Assembly: GCF_037991315.1 (NCBI RefSeq) | Contig: NZ_CP150300.1 | Span: 4,402,001 to 4,466,000, forward strand | Source: Paenibacillus sp. FSL H8-0079 | Lineage (GTDB): Bacteria; Bacillota; Bacilli; Paenibacillales; Paenibacillaceae | DNA: 64,000 bases | Direction of reading: 5' to 3' | In this document: positions 1 through 10,157 of the stretch, in pieces | Layout: every line of letters begins with the position of its first letter | Numbering within the stretch: the stretch's first letter is position 1 | Program-made: the position numbers and the translations under genes | Notes under the pieces: model-generated | Database searches by the model: none | Told to the model about the DNA's origin: nothing | The model's input: the letters and a program-made list of their open reading frames with translations, nothing else

Positions 1-150
1 CTCTTCGTCATGCACAAACTGTTGTCTAAGAACTTTGATCGCTACATTCCGGTTCAGCAGAAGATCCTGAGCTTTGTACACGAGAGCCATGCCGCCACCG
101 CCGACACGCTCAATCACTTCATAGCGTCCGCCTAGCTGGTGCCCAATCAT
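1..150 (-). CDS. prkC: Ser/Thr protein kinase PrkC, N-terminal part (gene runs off the window)
   Basis: Only the first 50 codons are present. They encode the start of a Hanks-type kinase domain: a glycine-rich loop ([14 protein letters not shown]) followed by the invariant lysine in NVAIKVL. In B. subtilis PrkC is a membrane kinase with extracellular PASTA repeats that senses muropeptides; those parts lie outside this window. The ATG overlaps the prpC stop codon as ATGA, so kinase and phosphatase are translationally coupled, as in B. subtilis. The identification rests on the kinase motif plus the prpC context and is solid. The PASTA region cannot be checked here. Confidence 0.9.
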   Translation of the reverse strand, partial: MIGHQLGGRYEVIERVGGGGMALVYKAQDLLLNRNVAIKVLRQQFVHDEE

Positions 151-923
151 GACTCACACCCCGTTTCCGTATCCACGGAACCTTCCTTCTGCAACTCAAA
201 CAATGCAACCGTGATGTTGTCATCTCCCCCAGCAAGTAAAGCCAACTGAAGCAGTCGGTCTGCACGATCTTCCAATGCCAGTTCCAGATTGCCGGCAACC
301 TGAATAATCTGCTCATTGCTAACCAGGTTACTGAGACCGTCACTGCACAAGAGCAGAACTTCGCCTTCCTCCAGCTTGACGGTATCCAGATCCACCTTCA
401 CTTCAGCATCTGTTCCAAGGGCACGAGTCAGCACGTTACGACGGGGATGATGAGACACATCCTCTTTGCTGATCTGGCCATTTTTGAACAATTCGTTCAC
501 CAGTGTATGGTCCTCGGTCAATTGGATCACAGCTTTATTAGCAATTTTGTAGGCTCTGCTATCCCCGATGTGTCCAATAACACCTTCCGTATCGTTCAAT
601 AACGCCGCAACCACCGTTGTTCCCATGTTGTGATACTTGTCATCTGTTGATGCCGTGCGGAAGATAACTTCGTTGGCATGCAAAATAGCATCGCTGAGAG
701 CCGCAGACAGAGACGCATGTGACAGACCTGGTTCCAGTGTTCCCAGATCTTTCACCAACGTCTCTACTGCCAAGCGGCTTGCCGTATCCCCTGCAAGATG
801 TCCACCCATGCCATCGGCAACAATACCCAGAATATATCCTGTATCGAGATTACGAATCCAGGCTGAATCTTCATTCACCGAACGCACTCGTCCGATATGG
901 CTCACATGAACTGTTTTGATCAA
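147..923 (-). CDS. prpC: PP2C-family protein serine/threonine phosphatase PrpC (Stp)
   Basis: A 258-residue metal-dependent phosphatase that reverses phosphorylation by the adjacent PrkC kinase. All PP2C landmarks are visible: an N-terminal RSVNED, the metal-binding [18 protein letters not shown] in the middle, [12 protein letters not shown] and the C-terminal GGDDNITV. It has no membrane segment, so it should be cytosolic. The start is a TTG preceded by GAGGTGAG at good spacing. It lies 7 nt after rlmN and overlaps prkC by 4 nt, so it sits at the end of the translation-modification operon. Length is normal for the family. Confidence 0.96.
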   Translation of the reverse strand: MIKTVHVSHIGRVRSVNEDSAWIRNLDTGYILGIVADGMGGHLAGDTASRLAVETLVKDLGTLEPGLSHASLSAALSDAILHANEVIFRTASTDDKYHNMGTTVVAALLNDTEGVIGHIGDSRAYKIANKAVIQLTEDHTLVNELFKNGQISKEDVSHHPRRNVLTRALGTDAEVKVDLDTVKLEEGEVLLLCSDGLSNLVSNEQIIQVAGNLELALEDRADRLLQLALLAGGDDNITVALFELQKEGSVDTETGCES

Positions 924-930
924 AACGTTC

Positions 931-2031
931 TCACCTCAACTCCATATGCTTTGCACGAAGCTGACCGCAAGCGGCAGCAATATCATGTCCCTGTTCACGA
1001 CGAATGGTTACATTAACACCCTGTTCCGAGAGAATCTTCTGAAAATTAAAAATGTCGCTTCTCGATGTTCTTACGTATTTGCGTTCAGGTACATGGTTAA
1101 CCGGAATCAGATTCACGTGGCACAACATGTTCTTAAGCACACTTGCCAGTTCTGCTGCATGCTCTGGCTGATCGTTTACCCCACCAATAAGTGCATACTC
1201 GAACGTAATTCTCCGACCTGTTTTGGCCAGATAATAACGAAGGGACTCCATCACGTCTTCAAAAGGAAAACGACGGTTAACCGGCATCAATTTCGAACGC
1301 AGTGCATCATTTGGTGCATGGATCGAAATGGCGAGGTTAATCTGTGTATCTTCATCTGCAAACTTGTAGATGTTCGGAACGATTCCGCTCGTGGATACCG
1401 TGATGTGACGCTGACCGATGTTCAGCCCTTTTTCATGAATCATAATGCGCAGGAAAGTCATCGTAGCTTCATAGTTTTCGAAAGGTTCACCCGAACCCAT
1501 GATTACAATGCTGCTGACACGCTCGCCGCGTTCATCGAGAATTTTCTGAGCCTGCACAACCTGGGCAACAATCTCCCCAGCCGTAAGGTTACGCTTGAGA
1601 CCACCCAATGTGGATGCACAGAATGTACAACCAATACGACATCCAACCTGTGTGGTTACACAGATGCTGTTCCCGTAGTTATGCTTCATGATTACTGTCT
1701 CAATGGCATGATCATCATGAAGACCAAAGAGGAATTTAACCGTTCCATCTTTGGATTCAAACTTGGTAATTTCCTTAAGCGTTACAAATTCAAATTGCTC
1801 TGTCAGTTTTTCACGCAATGGCTTGGACAGATTGGTCATCTCACTGAAATCATTCACACGTTTTACATAAATCCAGTCAAAGATTTGGCCACCGCGAAAC
1901 GCCGGCTCCCCATTCTCCACAGCCCATTGCTGCAGTTGTTCCAGAGAATAATCATATATAAAAGGTTTCATTTTGTTGTCAACACCTATTCCTTCTTTTC
2001 TTTTCGTTTGGCTTCCTTCTTTTCGTTCCAT
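931..2031 (-). CDS. rlmN: Dual-specificity rRNA/tRNA adenine-C2 methyltransferase RlmN
   Basis: A radical-SAM enzyme that methylates C2 of A2503 in 23S rRNA and of A37 in some tRNAs. The iron-sulfur motif CxxxCxxC appears as [26 protein letters not shown] and the C-terminal [12 protein letters not shown], with the catalytic cysteine, also fit. The length of 366 residues matches B. subtilis RlmN. The upstream ATG has a weak AGGA site; an internal ATG at 1971 (MKPFIYDYS) is a possible alternative that would drop 20 basic residues. The gene lies between rsmB and prpC. Confidence 0.96.
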   Translation of the reverse strand: MERKEGSQTKRKEGIGVDNKMKPFIYDYSLEQLQQWAVENGEPAFRGGQIFDWIYVKRVNDFSEMTNLSKPLREKLTEQFEFVTLKEITKFESKDGTVKFLFGLHDDHAIETVIMKHNYGNSICVTTQVGCRIGCTFCASTLGGLKRNLTAGEIVAQVVQAQKILDERGERVSSIVIMGSGEPFENYEATMTFLRIMIHEKGLNIGQRHITVSTSGIVPNIYKFADEDTQINLAISIHAPNDALRSKLMPVNRRFPFEDVMESLRYYLAKTGRRITFEYALIGGVNDQPEHAAELASVLKNMLCHVNLIPVNHVPERKYVRTSRSDIFNFQKILSEQGVNVTIRREQGHDIAAACGQLRAKHMELR

Positions 2032-2167
2032 TCGTCCTATTCTATCACAAAGACCACGTTACATCCATGTATACCCTTGATATCTGTACTTCATGCATTA
2101 TAACATCTCAATGCCGCCATCGCACCCTGTCATCACATTCTCTGACAATTATATCGAAGTCCCATCA

Positions 2168-2199
2168 CAAAGAAATCCGCCGAAGTTCCCCTCGGCGGT
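2168..2199 (-). terminator. Probable intrinsic terminator after rsmB
   Basis: On the minus strand CCGCCGA and TCGGCGG form a 7-bp GC-rich stem, followed by ATTTCTTT. It lies about 25 nt after the rsmB stop, in the 193-nt gap before rlmN, and could partly separate rlmN from the upstream operon. The U-tract is interrupted, so termination may be incomplete. Confidence 0.5.
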
Positions 2200-2224
2200 C
2201 ATACTTCCGTGCTCTATTAAACTG

Positions 2225-3703
2225 TTATTCCACTGTTTTTGTCAACCGTGCGATGAAAAATCCGTCACTGTGAGCGTATTGTGGCAAAATCTGAATACCA
2301 CCGTTCACAACCTTCAAGTTCGCTGTCTCCGATTCAGACCAGACGGATGCTTCTGCTGGGCTATATTCCGGATGTCGATTCAAGAAGTCTGCAACCATAT
2401 CCTCATTCTCAGCAGGCTCAATCGTACACGTGCTATACACCAGAATACCACCTGGTTTTAACAACGGCGCAACATGATCAAGCAATTCACGCTGCAAGCC
2501 TGCGATATCTTCGATATCTTTTACGGTTTTGGTCCATTTCACATCAGGCTTGCGGCGAATAACACCCAGACCTGAACATGGTGCATCCAGCAAAATGCGG
2601 TCAAACGACGCTTCCGGATACCGTTCATTCAGGTCTAGCGCATCTCCAGTTACAGCATCAATACAAGTCAGACCGAGACGCTCCGCCTGATCCAGGATCA
2701 GCTGGCGCTTGTGAGCATGTACATCATTCGCGACAATACGACCGCGATCCTGCATTTTCTCAGCCATGTGAGCTGTTTTACCACCTGGAGCTGCGCAGCA
2801 ATCCAATACAAGTTGGTCTACTTCTGGCGCAACTGCTTCAGCGACAAGCATGGAACTTTCGTCCTGTACAGAGAACAACCCGTCCCGATACCAGGACGTT
2901 AGAGCCATGTTTCCGCCACTACGTACAAGAATTCCATCGGAACTCAGCTGAGAAGCTTCAACGACTGCACCTGTACTGGTCATCTCATGCATCAGTTTCT
3001 CCCGTGTGGTCATTGTTGTGTTGACCCGGACACTCACCGCTGGCGGCTCATTATTCGCACGACAGATCGCTTCCGCTGTCTCTTCGCCGTACTGGGCAAT
3101 CCAGCGTTCAACCATCCATAACGGGTGGGAATGCTCCAGTGAAATACGTTCTGCAACGGGCAGATGTTCTGGAATACGAAGTTCATCCCGATTGCGGATC
3201 ATATTGCGGAGCACTCCATTCACCATACCCGAGATTCCCTGATGGCCCAGTTTCTTCGCCAGATTAACCGCTTCGCTCACCACGGCATGTTCCGGAATAC
3301 GATCCAGGTAGATCATCTGATATGCGCTGATCCGAAGCAGGCTACGAACCCAAGGTTGTAGTTTGGATACTCCTTTTGCAACGAAACGTTCCAAGTAATA
3401 ATCAAGTGTATTCAATCTAGCGATTGTTCCGTACACTAACTCGGTAGCTAGTCCAGCATCCGCAGGGCTTAAATCCGCCTCTTTCAGACGACGGTTCAAC
3501 TCCAGATTACTATATGCTCCATCTTGCTCAACAGCGCTAAGAACCTTGACTGCCAATGTACGAGCAGATGTTTTGGGTTGCTGGGAGCGCGATGCACCAC
3601 CCGATTTACCCGAATTCGGACGACGGTTTCCTTCACGTCCAGATGAATTTCCATTAGCTTTCTGGCCTTTTCCTGACGAACGACCTGGTATGTTACCGCT
3701 CAT
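2225..3703 (-). CDS. rsmB: 16S rRNA cytosine-C5 (C967) methyltransferase RsmB
   Basis: A 492-residue SAM-dependent m5C methyltransferase. After a low-complexity Gly/Ser/Arg/Lys-rich leader of about 47 residues comes a NusB-like RNA-binding domain (about 48-180), then the Rossmann methyltransferase domain. Seen there are the SAM-binding LDCCAAPGGKT, the catalytic-loop LLDAPCSGLGV and YSTCTIEPAENE with the catalytic cysteine. The ATG overlaps the fmt stop as ATGA, so coupling with fmt is likely. The disordered N-terminus makes it longer than the roughly 447-residue Bacillus protein; no convincing internal start was found. Confidence 0.95.
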   Translation of the reverse strand: MSGNIPGRSSGKGQKANGNSSGREGNRRPNSGKSGGASRSQQPKTSARTLAVKVLSAVEQDGAYSNLELNRRLKEADLSPADAGLATELVYGTIARLNTLDYYLERFVAKGVSKLQPWVRSLLRISAYQMIYLDRIPEHAVVSEAVNLAKKLGHQGISGMVNGVLRNMIRNRDELRIPEHLPVAERISLEHSHPLWMVERWIAQYGEETAEAICRANNEPPAVSVRVNTTMTTREKLMHEMTSTGAVVEASQLSSDGILVRSGGNMALTSWYRDGLFSVQDESSMLVAEAVAPEVDQLVLDCCAAPGGKTAHMAEKMQDRGRIVANDVHAHKRQLILDQAERLGLTCIDAVTGDALDLNERYPEASFDRILLDAPCSGLGVIRRKPDVKWTKTVKDIEDIAGLQRELLDHVAPLLKPGGILVYSTCTIEPAENEDMVADFLNRHPEYSPAEASVWSESETANLKVVNGGIQILPQYAHSDGFFIARLTKTVE

Positions 3704-4653
3704 CGCAGCACCGTTCCAGGTTTCAGTGTACCGCCACGGGCAAAGTCAGCGGCTTGCATCACCTTTTTCCCCGCAGGTTGCACCTCAGTCAACCAGAGAG
3801 ATCCATTGCCTGTACACACTTCAATACCTGCCTTATTCAACTGCAGCACCGTTCCCGGCTCTGCTTGTCCAGCATCCGAAGAAGAGGTTATGTTCAAATG
3901 ATCCGGATTGGCGGCCGCCCAGACTTTGAAGACCTGATCATCCCACATCGTAAATGCACCCGAGAATGGCACAAGACCACGGATCTGATTGAACAATTCG
4001 CGTGATGTGCGACTCCAGTCCATTTTCTCGTCATCCCGAGTCAGATTGCGAGCATACGAAGCCTCGGCATCATCCTGAGGGACAGCCGTTGTTTCGCCTG
4101 CAACCAATCGTGGCATTTCAGCCAGTAGCAATCTGGATCCGGCCTCACTTAGTTTGTCAAACATCGTTCCTGATGTATCTTCATCTGTAATCGGCAGTTG
4201 CACATACGAGATCATATCTCCCGTATCCAGGCCTTCAGCCATATACATTAATGTGACTCCTGTCACGGATTCCCCGTTAATAATGGAACGTTGGATCGGG
4301 GCTCCCCCCCGATATTTCGGCAAAAGAGAGCCATGCACGTTCACACAACCACGAACAGGCATATCCAGCACGGCTTTGGGCAGAATCTGCCCGAATGCCG
4401 CGGTAACGATCAGATCCGGCTTCCATTCAGCCAAGCGGGCTACGGCTTCCGGATCACGCAGTTTAACAGGCTGAAACACCGGCAGACCGTGGCGTTCTGC
4501 TGCGGCCTTAACCGGTGTTGGCGTAAGTACTTTTTTGCGCCCCTGTGGTTTATCAGGTTGAGTCACCACACCCACCACATTGTATCCCTCTGCAATCAGC
4601 ATATCGAGAGAAGGAACTGCAAATTCAGGTGTTCCCATAAAAACAATATTCAA
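3700..4653 (-). CDS. fmt: Methionyl-tRNA formyltransferase
   Basis: Transfers a formyl group from 10-formyl-THF to initiator Met-tRNA. The N-terminal formyltransferase domain carries VFMGTPEFAVPSL and the active-site stretch NVHGSLLPKYRGGAPI. The C-terminal OB-like domain begins near residue 205. I place the start at TTG 4653, 8 nt after AAGGAG; the upstream in-frame GTG lies inside that ribosome site and is unlikely. This gives 317 residues beginning MNIVFMGTP, as in other bacteria. The gene follows def and overlaps rsmB, the standard def-fmt-rsmB unit. Confidence 0.96.
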   Translation of the reverse strand: MNIVFMGTPEFAVPSLDMLIAEGYNVVGVVTQPDKPQGRKKVLTPTPVKAAAERHGLPVFQPVKLRDPEAVARLAEWKPDLIVTAAFGQILPKAVLDMPVRGCVNVHGSLLPKYRGGAPIQRSIINGESVTGVTLMYMAEGLDTGDMISYVQLPITDEDTSGTMFDKLSEAGSRLLLAEMPRLVAGETTAVPQDDAEASYARNLTRDDEKMDWSRTSRELFNQIRGLVPFSGAFTMWDDQVFKVWAAANPDHLNITSSSDAGQAEPGTVLQLNKAGIEVCTGNGSLWLTEVQPAGKKVMQAADFARGGTLKPGTVLR

Positions 4654-4665
4654 ATCAATCACTCC

Positions 4666-5154
4666 TTAATTACGACGCGGTCCCGTTTGATCTGCTGCAA
4701 TTTCGTACACTTTCTCGGCGATATCCGTAAAGAGTACGCCATCCAGATGATCAATTTCATGCTGGAATGCACGGGACAACAGGCCACTACCCGTAATAAT
4801 CAACTCTTTGCCTTCACGATCCAGACCCTTTACCGTAACGGTCTCAAAACGACGAACGTCACCATTAATTCCAGGGATACTCAGACAACCTTCCGGTCCG
4901 AATTGCTCTCCCTCACTTGCGATAATCTCAGGGTTAATCATCTTGATCAGTCCTTGCTCATCACCAGCGTCAATAACGATCAGACGTTTTAAAATGCCGA
5001 CCTGTGGCGCAGCAAGACCCACACCTTCCGCATCGTACATGGTATCAGCCATATCATCCAGCAATTTTTGTACATTCGGTGTAATTTTCGGTACTTCTTT
5101 GGCTCTCTTGTGGAGCACCTCATCTGGTTCTTGAACGATAATGCGAATCGACAT
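4666..5154 (-). CDS. def: Peptide deformylase
   Basis: An Fe2+/Zn2+ hydrolase that removes the N-formyl group from nascent proteins, undoing the step made by the neighbouring fmt product. The three family motifs are complete: GVGLAAPQVG, EGCLSIPG and QHEIDHLDG, giving the Cys and two His metal ligands and the catalytic Glu. The 162-residue length fits type I deformylases. The start ATG follows AGGAAGGTG. A 118-nt gap separates it from priA, longer than other gaps in this operon, but I found no convincing promoter there. Confidence 0.96.
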   Translation of the reverse strand: MSIRIIVQEPDEVLHKRAKEVPKITPNVQKLLDDMADTMYDAEGVGLAAPQVGILKRLIVIDAGDEQGLIKMINPEIIASEGEQFGPEGCLSIPGINGDVRRFETVTVKGLDREGKELIITGSGLLSRAFQHEIDHLDGVLFTDIAEKVYEIAADQTGPRRN

Positions 5155-5272
5155 GTTGTAAGCACCTTCCTAATCCTCATCATAATTTCAGGACGATATT
5201 CTTTATTTTTGGTGTATTCATTTTTAATCTATGTTTATACCGCTTGTTTACATCCGCATTGCTGCAAAATGC

Positions 5273-7822
5273 TTACATTAACATTTGCGGGTCTACATCC
5301 AGACTAATGAGCAGTTTTTGCGCCTGAACATCATCGTCCATGCGCCGGGCTGTTGCCAGAGCGAGTCCGATGGCGTCTACATCCCCCCGCCATTTTATCA
5401 TACATTGGAATCTGTATCTATTCTTGATCCGTGGAATCGGGGACGCTACCGGCCCAAGCACATCAAAGGCATCATTGCTGAAACGATCCAGACTGCCGAG
5501 CCATCCTGCTGCATTAGCCTTCTCCTTCAGTATTCGCGTGTAGTTCTCGGCAAGACGAATCAATACCGGAAGTTGTTCATGCGAAAAGGTCACCAGAATC
5601 AGGCGACAGTATGGCGGATATTGCAGATTGCGACGGTGCAGCAACTCCTCACGTACAAACGATACATAGTCATGCTGACTCGCATGCCCAATGGAGTAAT
5701 GCTCCGGCGTATAGGACTGAACGAACACCTCACCAGGCAATTGGTGACGACCCGCTCGGCCAGCTACCTGTGTTAGTAACTGAAACGTTTTTTCGGCAGC
5801 ACGGAAATCAGGTAAATTCAGTGCTGAATCCGCTGTTATCACGCCAACCAGGGTTACATCGGGGAAATCAAGTCCCTTCGCAACCATCTGGGTGCCTAGC
5901 AACACGTCTGCTTTTTTCTCACGAAACTGTTTCAGCAGCTTCTCGTGAGCCCCTTTTTCCGTTGTCGTATCCACATCCATCCGAATGACCCGAATGCCCG
6001 GAAAGAGCTTCGCAAGCTCTTCCTCGACCCGCTGTGTACCTGTACCAAAGTATCGAATATGCTCACTTCCACAATCTGGACACACTTCAGGAGCCGCTTC
6101 CGCATACCCGCAGTAATGACAACGGAGATTATTCGAGCGCTGATGATACGTCAATGAAATATCACATTCGGGACAACCTGCCACATATCCACAACTTCGG
6201 CACATCACAAAGGTCGAATATCCACGGCGATTCAGCAGAAGCACCGTCTGTTCACCGCGCTCCAAGCGCTCCTCTAAACCTTTGTGCAAAGCCCTGCTGA
6301 ACATGGAACGGTTGCCATCCTTCAATTCTTCGCGCATGTCAACAATTCGTACTTCAGGCAACTTGTTACCCAGTGCCCGTGTTGGCATCTCCAGCAAGAG
6401 TGGTGCAAAATCATCGTTGCTCTGCGAGCGTGCCGCATAGTAACTTTCCAGCGAAGGTGTCGCTGAACCCAGAACAACCACGGCCTGATGCTGCTGTGCT
6501 CTTTTTACGGCTACATCACGGGCATGATATTTCGGAGTTTCCTCCTGTTTGTAAGAAGTCTCGTGCTCTTCATCCATAATGATCAGCCCAAGGCGACTGA
6601 ACGGAGCAAATACGGCTGAACGTGCCCCAATGGCAACCTTCACCTGACCCTCACGAATCTTGCGCCATTCATCATAACGTTCACCGCCTGACAGACGACT
6701 GTGCATGACCGCAACCTGATCACCAAAGCGCCCTTTGAAGCGCTCTACCATCTGCGGGGTCAGTGCAATCTCGGGCACCAATACGATGGCCTGCCGATCC
6801 TGCTCGATGCATTGTTGAATGGTTTGAAGATAGACTTCTGTCTTGCCGCTGCCTGTGACACCATGCAGTAAAAATACCCCATGGCGCTGTTCCTGCAATC
6901 GGCCATTGATATTGTCATAGACATGTTTTTGCTCATCGGTCAGAACCAGCGGTTCAGTCGCTTTGAACGTCCTGCCCTGATACGGGTCACGGAAGACCTC
7001 AACGTCCTCGGTGACGATCAGTCCCTTTTCCTCAAGCCCTTTAATCGTTGCGGCCGATACCTGTAGTGTAGATAACACTTCTTTCATCGGCATGGGCAAC
7101 AGTTCTTTCATTTCCAGCAAAAAAGCCAGAATCTCCTTCTGTCGCTGTGCTTTCGCCGGGAATGAAGCAAGTGCTTCCTGAGCAGCAGCAATATCTACAG
7201 CCAGATCAACGGACTTCATCGTTTTTTTATTTAACTTGTCCTTGATGGCCTGACTTTCCAGCAGCACGCCACCAAGCAATAATTTCTTAATTAGTGCAGC
7301 ATGATTGGGATATTTTCGACTCAGTTGTTGCAGCGGTACCTGACCCCGACTTTTGACAAAACGGATGATATCCTGCTGTACTTTCTCGGTCGTAGACTCT
7401 TCTCCCCAAACAAATAACACCTCATCATCCGGTTGTGCTCCCGCCATCTGTCCATCAAGTGCATCTCCCAGCGAGATGTATCGCTCTGCTTTCCCTTTCA
7501 ATGCCGTCGGCACCATGACCTGCAATGACAAAATCCGGTTACTGGCATAACGTCCACTCATCCATTCGGCCAACTCAACCAAATCCTTTGACAACGGGGG
7601 AACAATGTCCAGTAACTCCTGAATCTGCTTAAGCTTGAATGTTTCCTCTCCGGTACGCGGCACAAGATCAATCACGAATCCCTGCACCGTCCGATGACCA
7701 AAAGGCACACCCACCCGGCTGCCAATCTCGATCCATTCCCTCATCGATTCAGGTACCAAGTAATCAAACGGCCGGTCTGTTTCCTTCACAGGAACATCGA
7801 CAATGACCTTGGCAATCTCCAT
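5273..7822 (-). CDS. priA: Primosomal protein N', replication restart helicase PriA
   Basis: An 849-residue 3'-to-5' superfamily 2 helicase that reloads the replisome at stalled forks. An N-terminal DNA-binding domain (about 1-200) precedes the helicase core: Walker A in LLHGVTGSGKTEVY, motif II DEEHETSYKQ, GSATPSLES and the late motif GRAGR. Between the core lobes is the zinc region with eight cysteines in CxxC-type pairs (CRSCGYVAGCPEC, CHYCGY, CPDCG). The start is 3 nt after the coaBC stop with GGAGG upstream. It is somewhat longer than B. subtilis PriA. Confidence 0.97.
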   Translation of the reverse strand: MEIAKVIVDVPVKETDRPFDYLVPESMREWIEIGSRVGVPFGHRTVQGFVIDLVPRTGEETFKLKQIQELLDIVPPLSKDLVELAEWMSGRYASNRILSLQVMVPTALKGKAERYISLGDALDGQMAGAQPDDEVLFVWGEESTTEKVQQDIIRFVKSRGQVPLQQLSRKYPNHAALIKKLLLGGVLLESQAIKDKLNKKTMKSVDLAVDIAAAQEALASFPAKAQRQKEILAFLLEMKELLPMPMKEVLSTLQVSAATIKGLEEKGLIVTEDVEVFRDPYQGRTFKATEPLVLTDEQKHVYDNINGRLQEQRHGVFLLHGVTGSGKTEVYLQTIQQCIEQDRQAIVLVPEIALTPQMVERFKGRFGDQVAVMHSRLSGGERYDEWRKIREGQVKVAIGARSAVFAPFSRLGLIIMDEEHETSYKQEETPKYHARDVAVKRAQQHQAVVVLGSATPSLESYYAARSQSNDDFAPLLLEMPTRALGNKLPEVRIVDMREELKDGNRSMFSRALHKGLEERLERGEQTVLLLNRRGYSTFVMCRSCGYVAGCPECDISLTYHQRSNNLRCHYCGYAEAAPEVCPDCGSEHIRYFGTGTQRVEEELAKLFPGIRVIRMDVDTTTEKGAHEKLLKQFREKKADVLLGTQMVAKGLDFPDVTLVGVITADSALNLPDFRAAEKTFQLLTQVAGRAGRHQLPGEVFVQSYTPEHYSIGHASQHDYVSFVREELLHRRNLQYPPYCRLILVTFSHEQLPVLIRLAENYTRILKEKANAAGWLGSLDRFSNDAFDVLGPVASPIPRIKNRYRFQCMIKWRGDVDAIGLALATARRMDDDVQAQKLLISLDVDPQMLM

Positions 7823-7825
7823 ATC

Positions 7826-9061
7826 CTAATTCCTCCCTGCAATGCGCTCCGCCGCAATCCGGAGCAACCGATGAGCCACATCGTCCTTGGCCATCACTTG
7901 AAGCTCCTCCACCAAACCCTCCCGGTCATAGATATGTACCGCGTTGGTGTCTGTTCCAAATCCTGCACCCGTGCGGGTTACGTCATTGGCTACGATCAGA
8001 TCACAATTTTTCCGTTCCAATTTCTCACGTGCATACATCTCAACCGACTGAGTTTCCGCAGCAAAACCAATCAAAAACTGATGGGTCTTCTGTTTACCCA
8101 GTGTTTCAAGAATATCTATATTTTTAACAAGTTCGAGCGACAGCGTGTCGCCTTTCTTCTTGATCTTCTCGGTATAAACTTCCTTTGGACGATAATCGGC
8201 AACTGCCGCCGCCTTAACCACGATATCTGCATCATCCCACTCGCGTGTTACCGCTTCATACATATCCTGTGCAGACTGTACAGGAATCAACTCAACATTC
8301 TCCGGCGGCTTGGCTTGGGTACTGCCCATAACCAATTTCACATCTGCCCCCAGATCACGCGCAGCTGCGGCTATGGCAAATCCCATTTTGCCAGATGAAT
8401 CGTTCGTAATATATCGTACTGGATCAATGCGCTCAATCGTACCTCCAGCCGTAACGACAACCTTCTTGCCATGTAACAATGGAGCTTGTCCCTGCCGACT
8501 AATGTCTGCAGACTTGCGCTGTTCAAAGAAACGTTCCACCACATCCACAATGCTCTCCGGTTCTTCCAGACGTCCCTTGCCCACATATCCACACGCAAGC
8601 AGACCTTCACCCGGTTCAATCATCATGGCGCCCCGTTCAACAAGCAGGCTCATATTATGCTTTACAGCTGGATGATCATACATATGTACATTCATAGCTG
8701 GTGCAATCATGACAGGGGCTGTCGTGGCAAGCAACGTCGTTGAGAGCATATCATCTGCCATGCCATGCGCCATCTTGGCAATCACATTCGCTGTAGCCGG
8801 AGCAACCAGAACAAGATCAGCCAGATCGGCCAGATGAATATGAGATACGACTGCCGGCTCACGCTCATCAAATGTATCGGTATATACGGTGTTTCGGGTC
8901 AACGTTTGCAGCGTTAATTCGGTAATAAACTGTGTAGCGGAAGCTGTCATAATCACATGAACATCCGCTCCCTTTTGCACCAGTCTGCTGCATAATGTTG
9001 CCGCTTTGTAAGCGGCTATGCCGCCTGTCACACCAAGCACGATTTTTTTACCGTTCAACAT
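7826..9061 (-). CDS. coaBC: Bifunctional phosphopantothenoylcysteine decarboxylase / phosphopantothenate-cysteine ligase CoaBC
   Basis: Catalyses two consecutive steps of coenzyme A synthesis. The N-terminal FMN-dependent CoaC half shows GVTGGIAAYKA, the active-site histidine in HIHLADLADLVLVAPATAN, the PAMNVHMYDHP motif and the cysteine of GLLACGYVGKGR. The C-terminal CoaB half shows VTAGGTIERIDPVRYI, NDSSGKMG and AAAVADYRPK. The 411-residue length is normal. The ATG follows GGGGGAAG. A terminator lies between rpoZ and this gene, so coaBC probably begins a transcription unit running through priA and def. Confidence 0.97.
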   Translation of the reverse strand: MLNGKKIVLGVTGGIAAYKAATLCSRLVQKGADVHVIMTASATQFITELTLQTLTRNTVYTDTFDEREPAVVSHIHLADLADLVLVAPATANVIAKMAHGMADDMLSTTLLATTAPVMIAPAMNVHMYDHPAVKHNMSLLVERGAMMIEPGEGLLACGYVGKGRLEEPESIVDVVERFFEQRKSADISRQGQAPLLHGKKVVVTAGGTIERIDPVRYITNDSSGKMGFAIAAAARDLGADVKLVMGSTQAKPPENVELIPVQSAQDMYEAVTREWDDADIVVKAAAVADYRPKEVYTEKIKKKGDTLSLELVKNIDILETLGKQKTHQFLIGFAAETQSVEMYAREKLERKNCDLIVANDVTRTGAGFGTDTNAVHIYDREGLVEELQVMAKDDVAHRLLRIAAERIAGRN

Positions 9062-9126
9062 GTTTACTTCCCCCGATATTTATACGACGTCTAATTATTA
9101 AGATTCCGTTAAAATATGCTTATTCG

Positions 9127-9154
9127 TAAAAAAATAACAACCTCGCGGTTGTCA
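9127..9154 (-). terminator. Intrinsic terminator after rpoZ
   Basis: Read on the minus strand, ACAACC-GCGA-GGTTGT is followed by TATTTTTTT. It lies about 50 nt after the rpoZ stop and ends the yicC-remA-gmk-rpoZ group, implying a separate or read-through promoter for coaBC. Confidence 0.75.
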
Positions 9155-9202
9155 ATTAATCCGGCTTACGCCGTATGCAGTTGAAGAGCAGCCGCAGGCG
9201 GC

Positions 9203-9415
9203 TTACTCTTCTTCTTCGTCCTGTCCTTTGATGACAACGAGCAGGTCTCCATAGATTTCTTCCAGTGCAACGCCAACTTGCTTATGGGATCTCGCACCTC
9301 TTAAATCCGTTTTTTCACCTTCACGTAGCTGTCTAGCCCGGCGGGAAGCAGCAACAACAAGGGAATACTTGCTGTCGACTTTGTTCATCATTTCATCAAT
9401 AGAAGGATACAGCAT
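9203..9415 (-). CDS. rpoZ: DNA-directed RNA polymerase omega subunit
   Basis: A 70-residue omega subunit that helps assemble and stabilise RNA polymerase. It begins [20 protein letters not shown], matching the family start, followed by AASRRARQL and the [12 protein letters not shown] region that contacts beta-prime. The C-terminus is strongly acidic. The ATG sits about 11 nt after AGAGGTG; a GTG four codons upstream overlaps that ribosome site. It follows gmk with a 156-nt gap, the conserved Firmicute order. Confidence 0.95.
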   Translation of the reverse strand: MLYPSIDEMMNKVDSKYSLVVAASRRARQLREGEKTDLRGARSHKQVGVALEEIYGDLLVVIKGQDEEEE

Positions 9416-9571
9416 ATTAACAAACACCTCTTCGCATTAGTATAATCGCAAGTTGCCGCCTGACAGAACTGATGTGGCATGTCTTCACATTCAGGCAGTC
9501 CGAGAGGACTACTTCAGTATATGATATGACAACTGCCCCACTTATATCGCATTCTGCAGCGGCAAAAGGGA

Positions 9572-10144
9572 TTATTTATTGATCTTACAATGTTCGGCGA
9601 TTATGATGCTTTCTATTCTCTTGCACGCCAAATCAATTTCATCATTAACAACAGCGTAATCATACTGCTCCAGCAGACTGATCTCATCGACCGCCACAGA
9701 CATCCGGTGATCAATGGTCGCTTGACTTTCAGTACCACGACCCTGAATGCGATCTTTCAGCTCGTCCAATGAAGGAGGAAGCAGGAAAACAAAGATGCCT
9801 TCCGGGAATTTCTCTTTCACTTTTAACGCGCCTTGAACCTCAATCTCCAGAATGATGTCGCGGCCTTCGTTAATCGTTTTCTCTACAAAATCACGCGGTG
9901 TTCCGTAATAATTACCGACATACTCCGCATGTTCCAACAATTGATCTTCAGCAATCATGTTCTGGAACTCTTCATGACTTCTGAAGAAATAGTTCACACC
10001 ATGTTCTTCACCAAGACGAGGCTGACGGGTTGTCGCCGATACGGAATAGATCAATTCCGGCACCCGTTTGCGCAAAGCGCTGCATACTGTACCCTTCCCG
10101 ACCCCAGATGGGCCGGACAACACTACTAGTAATCCCTTAGACAT
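9572..10144 (-). CDS. gmk: Guanylate kinase
   Basis: Converts GMP and ATP to GDP and ADP, and is also needed to keep (p)ppGpp precursors balanced. The P-loop is [13 protein letters not shown]; the GMP-binding region includes [19 protein letters not shown] and [13 protein letters not shown]. The chosen ATG gives 190 residues starting [12 protein letters not shown] and has TGGAGTG upstream; an open frame continues about 30 codons further but has no family similarity. It lies 13 nt after remA. Confidence 0.97.
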   Translation of the reverse strand: MSKGLLVVLSGPSGVGKGTVCSALRKRVPELIYSVSATTRQPRLGEEHGVNYFFRSHEEFQNMIAEDQLLEHAEYVGNYYGTPRDFVEKTINEGRDIILEIEVQGALKVKEKFPEGIFVFLLPPSLDELKDRIQGRGTESQATIDHRMSVAVDEISLLEQYDYAVVNDEIDLACKRIESIIIAEHCKINK

Positions 10145-10157
10145 ATTACACTCCATT

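Noticed and set aside
916..2103. Long plus-strand open frame of 395 codons
   Set aside because: It lies antisense to rlmN, which has full family motifs; the frame has no ribosome site or recognisable domain.
9428..9571. Small structured RNA between gmk and rpoZ
   Set aside because: Short stems such as AGTCC-TCTC-GGACT can form, but there is no promoter or terminator pair around them.
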